A stretch of 64,000 nt of DNA from UBA7803 sp034522075 (GTDB taxonomy: Bacteria > Pseudomonadota > Gammaproteobacteria > Pseudomonadales > Azotimanducaceae), in NCBI GenBank assembly GCA_034522075.1, contig JAXHLO010000011.1, positions 1 to 64,000 of the forward strand. The letters run 5' to 3'. Shown here one piece after another: positions 54,557 to 63,190 of this stretch (position 1 is its first letter; the number at the start of each line of letters is the position of its first letter). The translations under genes and the position numbers were made by a program. The notes beneath the pieces were generated by a model that was given only the letters and a program-made list of their open reading frames with translations, did not search any database and was not told where the DNA came from.

Positions 54557-55648
54557 TCAGAACTCCAGAATGGCCCGGCCGCTGATGCGGCCCTGTTCCA
54601 GCGCCGCCGTTGCCTCGTTGATCTGGTCCAGGCTGTAGCGCTGGGTGACCAGCGCATCGAGGTCGAGGTCGCCGCTGTCCTGCCATTCCAGGAAGCGGGG
54701 GAAGTCCCGATCCGGAGAGCAGGATCCGCCGATGCTGCCGATGAAGTGTTTTTCGTTGACCAGCACGTCAATGGCGTTCAATTCCACATTGGCGGCAGGA
54801 ACGCCGACCAGCACGGCGATGCCGCCTTCGCGTGCACCGAAATGCCCGCTGCGGCAGGCGGGTACGATCTGTTCCATGGTGGCTTTGATGCCGATGCAGT
54901 CGAACGCGTAGTCGACTCCGCTTACCGGCGTCTGAAAGATGGTGTACTGCGACTCCCGTGTGGTCAGCGCATGGATGGCCTGTACGGGGTCTTCGCGGCT
55001 GGCATTGATGCCGTGGGTGGCGCCGAAGCGTTTGGCGAAGGCGAGCTTTTCGTCGTCCAGATCCACCGCAATGATCGGATCGGCACCGGCCAGCCGCGCC
55101 CCGACCACGGCCGACAGGCCCACGCCGCCGACGCCGAAAATGGCCACGCTCTCACCCGGCTGAACCCGGGCGGTATTGATCACGGCACCGGCTCCGGTCA
55201 TGACCGCGCAGCCGATGATGGACGTCACGTCGGTGCGGATGTGCGGGTCGACCTTCACCACGTACTGCTGGTCGGCCAGCGTGTGATCGGCCCAGGTAAA
55301 GACATTCTCGGACTGTGCCAGGCCATCGCTGACCTGCAGGGTGGCGCGCACCGGAGGTTCGGTGGCGACACCGGCATTGCGCGGCACCCAGGTGACGAGC
55401 ACCGTATCCCCCTCTTGGACGTGGCTGACATCACTGCCGGTTTTCAGCACCACGCCGGTGGATTCGTGCCCCAGGATCACGGGCTGCGCGCGCGGCCGGT
55501 GCATCTGGTGCAGTTGCGAATGGCAGACGCCGGAGGCGAACTGTTTGACGACAACCTGGGTCGGCCCCGGGTCCGGCAGTTCCAGCTCTTCGATGCGCAG
55601 AACGGCCGTATCCTGCGGCAGTACGGCGACGCGTGCCGGTGTACCCAT
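54557..55648 (-). CDS. Zinc-type alcohol dehydrogenase lacking the structural-zinc loop
   Basis: 363 residues of the medium-chain dehydrogenase family. Catalytic zinc ligands are kept: C42 ('GVCHSQLHQM'), H61-E62 ('LGHESTGVV') and 'SIIGCAVMTGAG'. NAD(P) motif 'AIFGVGGVGLSAVVG'. Where class I/III enzymes have four structural-zinc cysteines (around 88-105) this protein reads 'WVPRNAGVATEPP', without any cysteine. Resembles the MDR group acting on glutathione- or CoA-linked aldehydes only distantly; substrate unknown. Confidence 0.85.
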   Translation of the reverse strand: MGTPARVAVLPQDTAVLRIEELELPDPGPTQVVVKQFASGVCHSQLHQMHRPRAQPVILGHESTGVVLKTGSDVSHVQEGDTVLVTWVPRNAGVATEPPVRATLQVSDGLAQSENVFTWADHTLADQQYVVKVDPHIRTDVTSIIGCAVMTGAGAVINTARVQPGESVAIFGVGGVGLSAVVGARLAGADPIIAVDLDDEKLAFAKRFGATHGINASREDPVQAIHALTTRESQYTIFQTPVSGVDYAFDCIGIKATMEQIVPACRSGHFGAREGGIAVLVGVPAANVELNAIDVLVNEKHFIGSIGGSCSPDRDFPRFLEWQDSGDLDLDALVTQRYSLDQINEATAALEQGRISGRAILEF

Positions 55649-55741
55649 GTCTTACCCTCCGGTGATCTGCAATACCCGATACTGACGGCATGGCCAGGCG
55701 GGCGCAACGCATCCGCAGTTGATACTGCTAAACTTTCAACC

Positions 55742-56464
55742 ATGGCCGATAGCTACAAACTGGTATTCCGCGGCGAAGTCCTGGAGGGCCAGCACCCGGC
55801 CGTGGTACGCAAACGTCTGGGCGAAGCCGGCGGTTTCGATGCCGCACAGCTCGACAAGTTGTTTTCCGGCCGGCCGGTGGTGGTGAAACGCGCTGCCGAT
55901 ACCGCCGTTGCGGCACGCATTCAGTCCATGTTCCGCAAGGCCGGGGCCCGGCTGCGCGTTCTGCCGGTGGATGAGGAAGGTTCTGCGGCTGCGCCGCAGT
56001 CTCCCGCAGAAACGGCGGCGGGGACTGAAGACACGCCTGCCGGCAGCACGGGATTTCAGTTGCTGCCGCCCGGCAGCGATCTGTTGCGCGCCTCGGAACG
56101 GCGTCAGCCGGTGACCCGGGACGTGGATACCAGTGCCCTCTCTCTCCAGGGGGCTACTTTCACGGTGGCGGAACCGGCGCCGGCGCCGCGGGGCCCCGAC
56201 GTGTCTCATCTGTCGGTGGCCGAAGCCGGCACCGATCTGGGGGTGGGTTCAGCCGCGCCCGCCGAGCCGGTGACGGTGCCCGGGTTCGAGCTTGCGGAGC
56301 CTGGTGCGGATCTTGGCCAGCGCGCCGCTCCGGCTGTGCCGGACTTCGACTGGAGCGAGCTGGATTTCGAGGTGGCCCCGGCGGGCAGCGAGCTGCGCGA
56401 GTCCCGCGCGGAGCCTCAACCGGCGCCGCCGGATACTTCTCACCTGAGCCTGACACCCCAGTAG
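55742..56464 (+). CDS. Hypothetical protein: conserved N-terminal domain plus SHLSL-type repeats
   Basis: 240 residues, no signal peptide. The first ~75 residues ('YKLVFRGEVLEGQHPAVVRK', 'LDKLFSGRPVVVKRAADT') resemble a small domain I have seen at the N-terminus of other gammaproteobacterial membrane proteins, but here there is no membrane segment. The rest is disordered with repeated motifs: 'DTSALSL', 'DVSHLSV' and 'DTSHLSL', interleaved with 'PGSDLL', 'AGTDLG', 'PGADLG' and 'AGSELR'. Such repeats look like binding or assembly motifs. It converges head-on with the HMG-CoA reductase fusion with no gap (stop to stop). Confidence 0.7.
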   Translation: MADSYKLVFRGEVLEGQHPAVVRKRLGEAGGFDAAQLDKLFSGRPVVVKRAADTAVAARIQSMFRKAGARLRVLPVDEEGSAAAPQSPAETAAGTEDTPAGSTGFQLLPPGSDLLRASERRQPVTRDVDTSALSLQGATFTVAEPAPAPRGPDVSHLSVAEAGTDLGVGSAAPAEPVTVPGFELAEPGADLGQRAAPAVPDFDWSELDFEVAPAGSELRESRAEPQPAPPDTSHLSLTPQ

Positions 56465-58738
56465 TCAGCCGACGGTGATCGTCAGGCTCTGGTAGCCGGC
56501 ACGCTCCATGGCCTGAGCCACCTGGTCCTGAGCATCCGGGCACAGCGCCACCATGGAGCCGCCGCCGCCGCCGCCGGTGAGCTTTGCTCCCAGGGCACCG
56601 TTGTGGCGGGCGATATGCACCAGTTCCTCGAGTTCCGGTGTCGATAACTGCAGCGCATTCAGATACCCGTGGCAGAGATTCATCAACTCGCCGAGTTCGC
56701 GGAACTGGCCGTTGCGCAGGGCTTCCGTTCCAGCCTCGGTCAAGCCGGCGATCTGATCGAACAGACCTTCATAGCGGTTCTCGTGCTTCTGCCAGGCCTG
56801 GCGCACGCGCGCCACGGTATTGGCCGTGAGGCTCTCCCGGCCGGTGATGCCGATGACCAGGGGAACGGGTTCTCCCAGCGCGAGTTCCTCGAATCGGCCG
56901 GCCGTCGTGGTGCCGGCGTCGCCGGGCTGGCGCTGATAGATGAGCGGCATACCGTAGGTGGCGATCGTGTTGTCGATGCCGGAGGGTGTGCCATGAGCAA
57001 CCACTTCGCACTCAAACGCCAGCGCGTTCACTGCCCCGTCATCGAGGTTCAGGCTGTAGGCCCGGTCGAGAGCGCGGATGACGGCTACAGCCAGGGCCGC
57101 GGAGCCGCCCAGCCCCATGGCGCGCGGTACGTGGGGAATGACCTCGATGGTCATGGCGTCGCCGGCGAGCCCCAGATGTTCCAGCAGGGTATAGAGAATG
57201 CCGCTCAGGCCCTGGCGGTTGGGCGGGCGGATTTTCTGTTCGAGCCCCCAGCGCGGAATCACCAGATTTACGCCGTCGCCGCCCCGGCGCACCACGGCTT
57301 CCACCGCCAGCGGCACGGGCAGGGCCAGCGCCGGCCGGCCGTACACCACCGCGTGCTCGCCCAGCAGAATCACTTTGCCGCAGGCAGAGCTGCGTTCGGC
57401 ACTGCCGGGCTGAACCGCGTGGCGTGCCAGGTTGTTGAGGATTTCCCTGGCCTTCCACACCTTGATCTCGCCGGATTCGATGAGCGCTTCCACGACCGTG
57501 TCGAACAGTTCGTCGGATGCGCCGGCACTGCTGGCTACGCTGCGGGCGTGCAGGGTCATGTGATTCTGCTGAATCCCGTCAGTGGACAGGGCACGCAGCG
57601 CAGCAAAATTCTGTGCCAGGCCGGTGGCCGCCATGATGCCGGCCAGTTCCCGGGCGTTCGGCGAGCCCAGCAGCCGATGATTGATCCGCACGCTCGGGTT
57701 GGTTTCCAGAGAACCGCCAACGGTGCCGACTTTCATGGGCAACTCGATTTCACCGATCAGATCGCCGCTCGACTCCGTGTACCAGCGCGTCAATGCACGA
57801 TAGCGGCCGCTGCGCGCGGCATAGGCGTGGGCCGCTGCTTCGATGGCGCGCCAGTCGTTGCCCGTGGCGATGGCTACGGCATCGACGCCGTTCATGATGC
57901 CTTTGTTGTGTGTCGCGGCACGATAGGGGTCTACCGTTGCCAGATCGTTGGCGAGGATGATGCCGTCGCGGACCTGTTCGCCGCTGAACCCTTTGCCTTC
58001 CAGGTTCCGGGTGGGAATGCGCACCGAGGCCCGCGCCAGAGCGCGATCGGTGAGGTTGGAGAGTATGCGCAGGAACACCTTGCCGCCGGTGATGGTTTCC
58101 ACCAGCGAGGCGATGCCTTCACACATGGTGTTGACCAGATTGGCGCCCATGGCGTCCCGGGTGTCCACCAGCAGGTGCACCACCAGCATGTCCCGTCCGT
58201 CTTCGGGGGCGTGGTGCTGAAACACCTCGACGTCGCGGGCACCGCCGCCGCGGGCCTGCATCTTCGGGTGCAGGCTGTTGGCCAGGCCGAGAATATCGTC
58301 TTTGTGCTCCAGCAAGGCGGCTTGGGCACCTGCGAGGTCGGCAATGTTCACGACCTGCACCTGACCGATGAGCACCGGGTCGGTGGTCTCGGTTCGATAG
58401 CCGCCGCTGAGGCGCGCCACCCGCGCGGCTCCCGACAGCCCGGCGACAATCGAGGGTTCTTCCACCACCAGGGGGATCACGTAGTCGCGGCCGTCGATGA
58501 GAAAGTTCAGGGCGTAGCCCAGGGGCAGCCCGAACACCCCCACGACGTTCTCGATCATCCGGTCGGCCACCGGCAGCCGCAGGGTGTGTTCGCCAGAGGC
58601 CAGGGCGCGCACATCGGCAGCGGAGAGCAGACCGCGCTGATGGAGCGCGGCAATACGTTCGCCGACGCTCATGCGGAAGAAGTTGGGGATGCGGGCGCCG
58701 CCTTCGGCGGCCCCGTCAACCGGTGACTTCGAGGCCAT
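56465..58738 (-). CDS. HMG-CoA reductase - mevalonate kinase fusion protein
   Basis: 757 residues in one uninterrupted frame. Residues ~18-440 are a class II HMG-CoA reductase: 'ENVVGVFGLPLGYALNF', 'VVEEPSIVAGL' (catalytic Glu 93/94), K279 in 'HNKGIMNGVDAV', D295 in 'ATGNDWRAIEA', and H393/H397 in 'QNHMTLHARSV'. After a ~12-residue linker, residues ~451-757 are a GHMP mevalonate kinase: 'GKVILLGEHAVVYGRPA', 'RAMGLGGSAALAVAV', catalytic D589 in 'GTPSGIDN', 'TGGGGGGSMVAL'. It would convert HMG-CoA to mevalonate and then phosphomevalonate. The start MASKSP at 58738, 9 bases after GGAG, overlaps the phosphomevalonate kinase gene by 23 bases. Confidence 0.93.
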   Translation of the reverse strand: MASKSPVDGAAEGGARIPNFFRMSVGERIAALHQRGLLSAADVRALASGEHTLRLPVADRMIENVVGVFGLPLGYALNFLIDGRDYVIPLVVEEPSIVAGLSGAARVARLSGGYRTETTDPVLIGQVQVVNIADLAGAQAALLEHKDDILGLANSLHPKMQARGGGARDVEVFQHHAPEDGRDMLVVHLLVDTRDAMGANLVNTMCEGIASLVETITGGKVFLRILSNLTDRALARASVRIPTRNLEGKGFSGEQVRDGIILANDLATVDPYRAATHNKGIMNGVDAVAIATGNDWRAIEAAAHAYAARSGRYRALTRWYTESSGDLIGEIELPMKVGTVGGSLETNPSVRINHRLLGSPNARELAGIMAATGLAQNFAALRALSTDGIQQNHMTLHARSVASSAGASDELFDTVVEALIESGEIKVWKAREILNNLARHAVQPGSAERSSACGKVILLGEHAVVYGRPALALPVPLAVEAVVRRGGDGVNLVIPRWGLEQKIRPPNRQGLSGILYTLLEHLGLAGDAMTIEVIPHVPRAMGLGGSAALAVAVIRALDRAYSLNLDDGAVNALAFECEVVAHGTPSGIDNTIATYGMPLIYQRQPGDAGTTTAGRFEELALGEPVPLVIGITGRESLTANTVARVRQAWQKHENRYEGLFDQIAGLTEAGTEALRNGQFRELGELMNLCHGYLNALQLSTPELEELVHIARHNGALGAKLTGGGGGGSMVALCPDAQDQVAQAMERAGYQSLTITVG

Positions 58739-59690
58739 GAGATGCAATCTCCAGCTTGAGTGGCAGGAACCCCGCCTGCGTTGCCAGCCGAGCGAACCGC
58801 TCAGCCGCGTGGGGGTCCATGGTAAAGGCCGCACCGACGTCGCCGCCACCGGCACCGCAGGGTTTGTAGACCACCCCGGCCGTCGAGGCAAGCTGCTGGA
58901 GCTGCTGGTGCGGGGTGCTGAACACGCCGAGTCCTGCCGCCCGGTCGAGCCGCTCCAGTCCCGCCACGTAGCTGCCGAGGCCAGCCATGAGGTCGCTGGT
59001 TTCGAACAGTTCGCCAGACAGCGCAGCCAGTTCTGTCAGTTCCTCGCCGTCGCTCCGATTCCGCCAGGTCTGCAGTCGCGCGAGATGATCTGTGGTGCTC
59101 GCGGCGGTGCCGCTCCACACGAACACCGTGTGCAGTTCCGGCGGCAGTGTCCAGGCGCAGGATTGACCGACGCCATCGCGGGAGTGTTGAAAACGCAGCA
59201 GACCGCCATACCAGGCGGCTGCCACATCGATCCCGCTGCCGGTCCCATGCTGCAGCGACCGGTGAATCCGTTGTGCCTCATCGTGGTCTGCCGGGCATTG
59301 CAGCAGACGGCAGGCTGCAGCGTAGACGGCCACGCAGAGCGCGGCACTGGATCCGAGCCCGAGTTTGTGGCCGTCGTGGTGGAAATCTGCGGTGTCGAAG
59401 GTGGCCCGGCCGCCGTGCGGCAATGCGTCCGCGGGCAATGCCTGCAGGACATGCCGGAAGATCCGCCAGGGCGAATCGCCGGGTGGCGGTTCGTCGCGTA
59501 ACAGCGCGTCGCGGGTCAGTTCGGGGGTCTCTGCCCGATACCCGGCTATCGAGCAGCGCCAGTGGTCGCCGCCTGGTTCCAGGGCACAGGCGGCAAAGCG
59601 GTCGACGGCGGCAACCAGTGCCGGGGCGCCGATGAGCACGGCATATTCCCCCCACAGAACCACTTTGCCCGGTGCCACGGCGCGGATCAT
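58716..59690 (-). CDS. Phosphomevalonate kinase (GHMP family)
   Basis: 324 residues from ATG 59690, coupled to the decarboxylase stop (ATGA). GHMP motifs: 'APGKVVLWGEYAVLIGAP' at the N-terminus, 'HKLGLGSSAALCVAVYAA' for the phosphate loop, 'GTGSGIDVAAAWYGGLL' and the C-terminal 'PCGAGGGDVGAAF'. Position between the mevalonate diphosphate decarboxylase and the reductase-kinase fusion assigns it to the second phosphorylation, giving diphosphomevalonate. The motif pattern fits bacterial MvaK2-like enzymes, but sequence similarity among GHMP kinases is low, so this assignment leans on context. Confidence 0.85.
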   Translation of the reverse strand: MIRAVAPGKVVLWGEYAVLIGAPALVAAVDRFAACALEPGGDHWRCSIAGYRAETPELTRDALLRDEPPPGDSPWRIFRHVLQALPADALPHGGRATFDTADFHHDGHKLGLGSSAALCVAVYAAACRLLQCPADHDEAQRIHRSLQHGTGSGIDVAAAWYGGLLRFQHSRDGVGQSCAWTLPPELHTVFVWSGTAASTTDHLARLQTWRNRSDGEELTELAALSGELFETSDLMAGLGSYVAGLERLDRAAGLGVFSTPHQQLQQLASTAGVVYKPCGAGGGDVGAAFTMDPHAAERFARLATQAGFLPLKLEIASHGLEVTG

Positions 59691-60625
59691 GAACCGTCCA
59701 GCCAGGCGCCCCGGCCGAGCCGGGTATGAATGATGCGGCTCACGCCGGCAACCTGGCCGAGCTCTTCCGCCACGGCTTCCCCGTGGCCGGGCAGACAGAC
59801 AGCTTTCACTTGAGGCCCGGCATCCACGGTGAAGAACACGGCGCTGCCGGCGGCCCGCAGTGCGCGTATGCGATGCAGACACGCCACGGTGGCCGCATTC
59901 CAGTACAGCAGACCCGGCCGGGTGGCCAGCATCAGGCCATGCATTTTCAGGCAGCTGTGTTCGGCCAGTTCCGTCAGAGCCGGGAAGTCCCGGGCCGTCG
60001 TTGCCGCCAGAGCCTGGTGGAAGTCTGCGCCGGTGCTGTCCACCCAGGCGGCAAAATAGGGAGCTTCGGCCGACTGTCGCATGCCGTCGGAAGAGGAGAC
60101 CGCCTTACCGCCCGTGTCGCTGACGGCAATGACGACCTCCAGCGGCCAGTCGGCGGGCTCGAGCAGCGGCTCCGCCTGCCAATCCGGGCCCTGCAGTGTC
60201 ACGAATCCGCCGAACATCGAGCGTGCCGCCGATGCGGAAGCCTGCCGGGCCAGGCCTGAACGGACGGACCTGGACAGCTCGAGTCCGCAGGCGCCGTCAA
60301 TGGCCGTGATCAGCGCAGCAAAACCCGAAGCCGACGACGCAAGCCCCGCGGCCGTAGGAAAATCGTTGTGCGATTCGATGGCCAGGGGCGGGATGACATG
60401 TTCGCGCCGCAGAGCAGCCAGCCATTGAGTGACTTTGGCATCGGTCACCGGTGTGCCGTCGAGTGTGAAGGAGTCTTCGGCGGCCTCGCTGACGGTGGTC
60501 GTGGTGGTGAGTCCATCGAGCGTGATGGACAGGGAGGGGGTTGCCGGCACGTTACCCGGGCGAGCGGCCTTCCCCCAGTATTTGATCAGGGCGATGTTGG
60601 GGTGGGCGTACGCGGTGACACTCAC
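59687..60625 (-). CDS. mvaD: Diphosphomevalonate decarboxylase
   Basis: 312 residues from GTG 60625, 7 bases after the amidase stop. Hallmarks of mevalonate diphosphate decarboxylase: 'HPNIALIKYWGKA' at the N-terminus, 'DFPTAAGLASSASGFAALI' for the phosphate loop with catalytic Ser, and 'FFTVDAGPQVKAV' with the catalytic Asp. It makes isopentenyl diphosphate from diphosphomevalonate with ATP. Its stop overlaps the phosphomevalonate kinase start (ATGA). Confidence 0.92.
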   Translation of the reverse strand: MSVTAYAHPNIALIKYWGKAARPGNVPATPSLSITLDGLTTTTTVSEAAEDSFTLDGTPVTDAKVTQWLAALRREHVIPPLAIESHNDFPTAAGLASSASGFAALITAIDGACGLELSRSVRSGLARQASASAARSMFGGFVTLQGPDWQAEPLLEPADWPLEVVIAVSDTGGKAVSSSDGMRQSAEAPYFAAWVDSTGADFHQALAATTARDFPALTELAEHSCLKMHGLMLATRPGLLYWNAATVACLHRIRALRAAGSAVFFTVDAGPQVKAVCLPGHGEAVAEELGQVAGVSRIIHTRLGRGAWLDGS

Positions 60626-60632
60626 ACCACCC

Positions 60633-62087
60633 TCACAGGTAGTCGCGCGGCGGCACGAACCGACAACCGGCGGCTTCCAGTATTCGTGCGACACCGATGG
60701 TGATCAGATCGGCATATTCCGGCCCCACCACCTGCACGCCGATCGGTAGACCCTGGTCGGTCAGGCCGGTGGGCAGAACTGTGGAGGGCAGATAGGTCAC
60801 GCCGGTCAATCCCGCCCAGAACACCTGCTGAAAGTACGGATACTCCCGGCCGTCAATGCTGATGGTGCGTTCACCGAACGGCCGGTGGTCATGGGGGAAT
60901 GCCGGCGTGGGCATGATCGGTGCCAGCAGCACGTCGTAGTCTGCGAAGAACTCGTGCCACTGCCAGCGCAGCTTGTGGCGCGCTTCGTTGGCCGCGGACC
61001 AGTCACGGAAACTGGCGACCTGGGCACGCAGCACCCGGGCGGCTGGGCTGTCGTCGTGGGGGTCGAGTTCGGCAGCCCGCTGCTGCAGTTTGCGGTAGTC
61101 GGCGGCCGGCTGTCTCGTGGCCATGGTGGCCTGCAGCAGGGTCTGATAGGTCTCGTGGGAATGTTCCGAGGTAAAGGCCGGCCGTGCCTGCTCGTCCACC
61201 AGCGCCCCGGCGTCTTTCATCATGCCGGCCACCCGCTCGATCCGCTCTTTGACCAGGCTGGATACCGGGCACAGGGCGTCGTCGCCCCACACGGCGACAC
61301 GCAGTCCGTCGAGCCCGCGCCCGGCAAGCTCCGGCAAATCCAGGCGATAACCGCGGGCCATGATGTCGTCCGGCCCGGCCATCGCGCGAACGGCGAGTTC
61401 CAGGTCTTCGGCCGAGCGGGCCAGTGGCCCGATCACGGAAATATCTGGGGCGGCGCGGATGTCGCCGGGCCCGGAGTGGCCGCGCATCCACAACAGGTTC
61501 CAGGTGGGTTTGTGACCGAACACGCCGCAGAAGTGCGCCGGATTACGGATCGAGCCGCCAATGTCCGAGCCGGTCTCCAGGCCGGTCAGGCCGGCTGCCA
61601 GGGCCGCGGCGGAGCCGCCGGAAGACCCGCCCGGGACCCGATTGTGATCGTAGGGATTGCGCGTGGTCCCATAGATGTCGTTGTAGCTCTGAAAGTCCGC
61701 CAGGGAGAGGGGGACATTGGTCTTGCCGAAGATGATGGCGCCGGCGTCCTTCAGCCGGCGAACCGGGACGGCGTCTTCCGCGGCCACGTTGTCCTGCCAG
61801 TCCGGGCGGCCCCACGTGGTCGGTGTGCCGGCGAGGTTATAGGATTCCTTGATGGTCATGGGCACGCCGTGCAAAGGCCCCCAGGATTCTCCCCGGGCTG
61901 TGGCTGCGTCGGCCTCCCGGGCCTGCGCCAGCGCCTGTTCCCGCACATCCACCACCAGCGCGTTGAGTTCCGGGTTGAAACGGTCTACCCGTTCCAGATA
62001 GGCATTGAGCAGAGCTTCGCTGGTGAGGTCGCCGGCCGCGATACGCCGGGCCAGTTCGGCGGCGGATAGAAAGACGAGATCGTTCAT
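60633..62087 (-). CDS. Amidase-signature-family hydrolase upstream of the mevalonate genes
   Basis: 484 residues. Catalytic Lys in 'GVPMTIKESYNLAG', cis-Ser in 'RVPGGSSGGSAAALAAG' and nucleophile in 'ETGSDIGGSIRNPA'. Its stop lies 7 bases before the GTG of the diphosphomevalonate decarboxylase and it follows the quinone oxidoreductase gene by 37 bases, so it probably belongs to the same transcript; no biochemical link to isoprenoid synthesis is known. Confidence 0.88.
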   Translation of the reverse strand: MNDLVFLSAAELARRIAAGDLTSEALLNAYLERVDRFNPELNALVVDVREQALAQAREADAATARGESWGPLHGVPMTIKESYNLAGTPTTWGRPDWQDNVAAEDAVPVRRLKDAGAIIFGKTNVPLSLADFQSYNDIYGTTRNPYDHNRVPGGSSGGSAAALAAGLTGLETGSDIGGSIRNPAHFCGVFGHKPTWNLLWMRGHSGPGDIRAAPDISVIGPLARSAEDLELAVRAMAGPDDIMARGYRLDLPELAGRGLDGLRVAVWGDDALCPVSSLVKERIERVAGMMKDAGALVDEQARPAFTSEHSHETYQTLLQATMATRQPAADYRKLQQRAAELDPHDDSPAARVLRAQVASFRDWSAANEARHKLRWQWHEFFADYDVLLAPIMPTPAFPHDHRPFGERTISIDGREYPYFQQVFWAGLTGVTYLPSTVLPTGLTDQGLPIGVQVVGPEYADLITIGVARILEAAGCRFVPPRDYL

Positions 62088-62124
62088 GACGGGTCTGCCT
62101 TTGGTCGGGTTCAGGTTTCGTGAG

Positions 62125-63099
62125 TCAGTCCGGCAGCAGAACGGTGGAGCCGGTGGTAGCCCGGCTTTCCAGGTCCCGGTGTGCCTGCGGTAACGCGCTC
62201 AGCGGGTAATGCTGATTTACATGAATCTGGACCACGCCGCTGGAGATCAGGGCGAACAGTTGCTCGGCCATGGATCGAAGATCGCTGGTACGGGCGGCGT
62301 AGGTGGCCAGGGTCGGCCGGGTGAAGAACAGAGACCCACGGTTCTGCAGATCATGGGGATGCACCGCCGGCGCATTGCCCGAGGCGTTGCCGTAGCTGAC
62401 GAACATGCCGAGCGGGGCCAGAGAGTCCAGTGAGGTCTCGAACGTATCTTTGCCCACGGAATCGTAGGAGACGTCGACACCGCGGCCGCCGGTGAGCTCC
62501 CGCACACGGCTCACGACGTCTTCTTCACGGTACAGAATCGTGTGGGTCGCGCCGTTCTCACGGGCCAGGGCGGCTTTCTCGGCGCTGCCCACGGTGCCGA
62601 TGATGGTCGCGCCGATATGCCGCGCCCATTGGCACAGAATCAGACCCACGCCGCCGGCGGCTGCGTGGACCAGCAACGTGTGGTCGGCAGTGACCGGAAA
62701 GGTTCGTTGCAACAGGTAGCACACGGTCAGCCCTTTGAGCAGACTGGCAGCGGCGACCTCGTCGCTGATGCCTTCCGGCACGGCAACCAGGCGTCCGGCG
62801 GGCACCACGTTGGCTTCGCCGTAGGCGCCCGGGTAACCCGCATAGGCCACCCGGTCGCCCACGGACAGGTCGGTAACGGCATCACCGACGGCCTCGATGA
62901 CGCCCGCGGCTTCCACGCCGAGACGTGCCGGCAGCGGTAACGGATAGAGGCCGCTGCGGTGGTAGGTATCCAGGTAGTTCAGACCGATGGCCGTGTGCCG
63001 CACCAGCACCTGATCACTGCGGGGTGGATCAAGTTGCTGATCCTCCCAGCGCAGAACTTCGGGGCCGCCGGTCTCGTGAATGCGGTAAACGCCAACCAT
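62125..63099 (-). CDS. NADPH:quinone oxidoreductase (QOR-type MDR)
   Basis: 324 residues from ATG 63099, with GAGGAG close before it. The quinone oxidoreductase pattern is clear: 'NYLDTYHRSGLYPLPLPARL', 'GDRVAYAGYPGAYGEANVV', 'LVHAAAGGVGLILCQWARH' for NADPH and 'ALARENGATHTILYREEDV'. No zinc ligands, as expected. First gene of a probable five-gene run leading into the mevalonate genes. Confidence 0.9.
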   Translation of the reverse strand: MVGVYRIHETGGPEVLRWEDQQLDPPRSDQVLVRHTAIGLNYLDTYHRSGLYPLPLPARLGVEAAGVIEAVGDAVTDLSVGDRVAYAGYPGAYGEANVVPAGRLVAVPEGISDEVAAASLLKGLTVCYLLQRTFPVTADHTLLVHAAAGGVGLILCQWARHIGATIIGTVGSAEKAALARENGATHTILYREEDVVSRVRELTGGRGVDVSYDSVGKDTFETSLDSLAPLGMFVSYGNASGNAPAVHPHDLQNRGSLFFTRPTLATYAARTSDLRSMAEQLFALISSGVVQIHVNQHYPLSALPQAHRDLESRATTGSTVLLPD

Positions 63100-63163
63100 C
63101 CCAGAACTCCTCTGATAACGGCGAAGAGTCTCCGGCAATGGCGCGTTCAGTGCAAACCGGGAC

Positions 63164-63186
63164 GCCGGGAGCGGGCGGCGCTCCGG
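63164..63186 (-). terminator. GC-rich hairpin after the small basic-acidic protein gene
   Basis: Read on the minus strand, GCCGGAGCG and CGCTCCCGGC can pair with one bulged base, 5-27 bases after the stop at 63191. No T-run follows, so its strength as a terminator is doubtful; it would separate this gene from the quinone oxidoreductase gene. Confidence 0.3.
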
Positions 63187-63190
63187 CTGG

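Noticed and set aside
56669..58726. A 685-codon open frame on the plus strand opposite the HMGR-MVK gene
   Set aside because: Antisense shadow of a conserved gene; composition is typical of complement frames.
58716..58738. HMG-CoA reductase start placed far upstream, giving an 808-residue protein
   Set aside because: The extra N-terminus is Arg/Pro/Trp-rich and lies inside the phosphomevalonate kinase gene; MASKSP at 58738 has a Shine-Dalgarno and fits family length.
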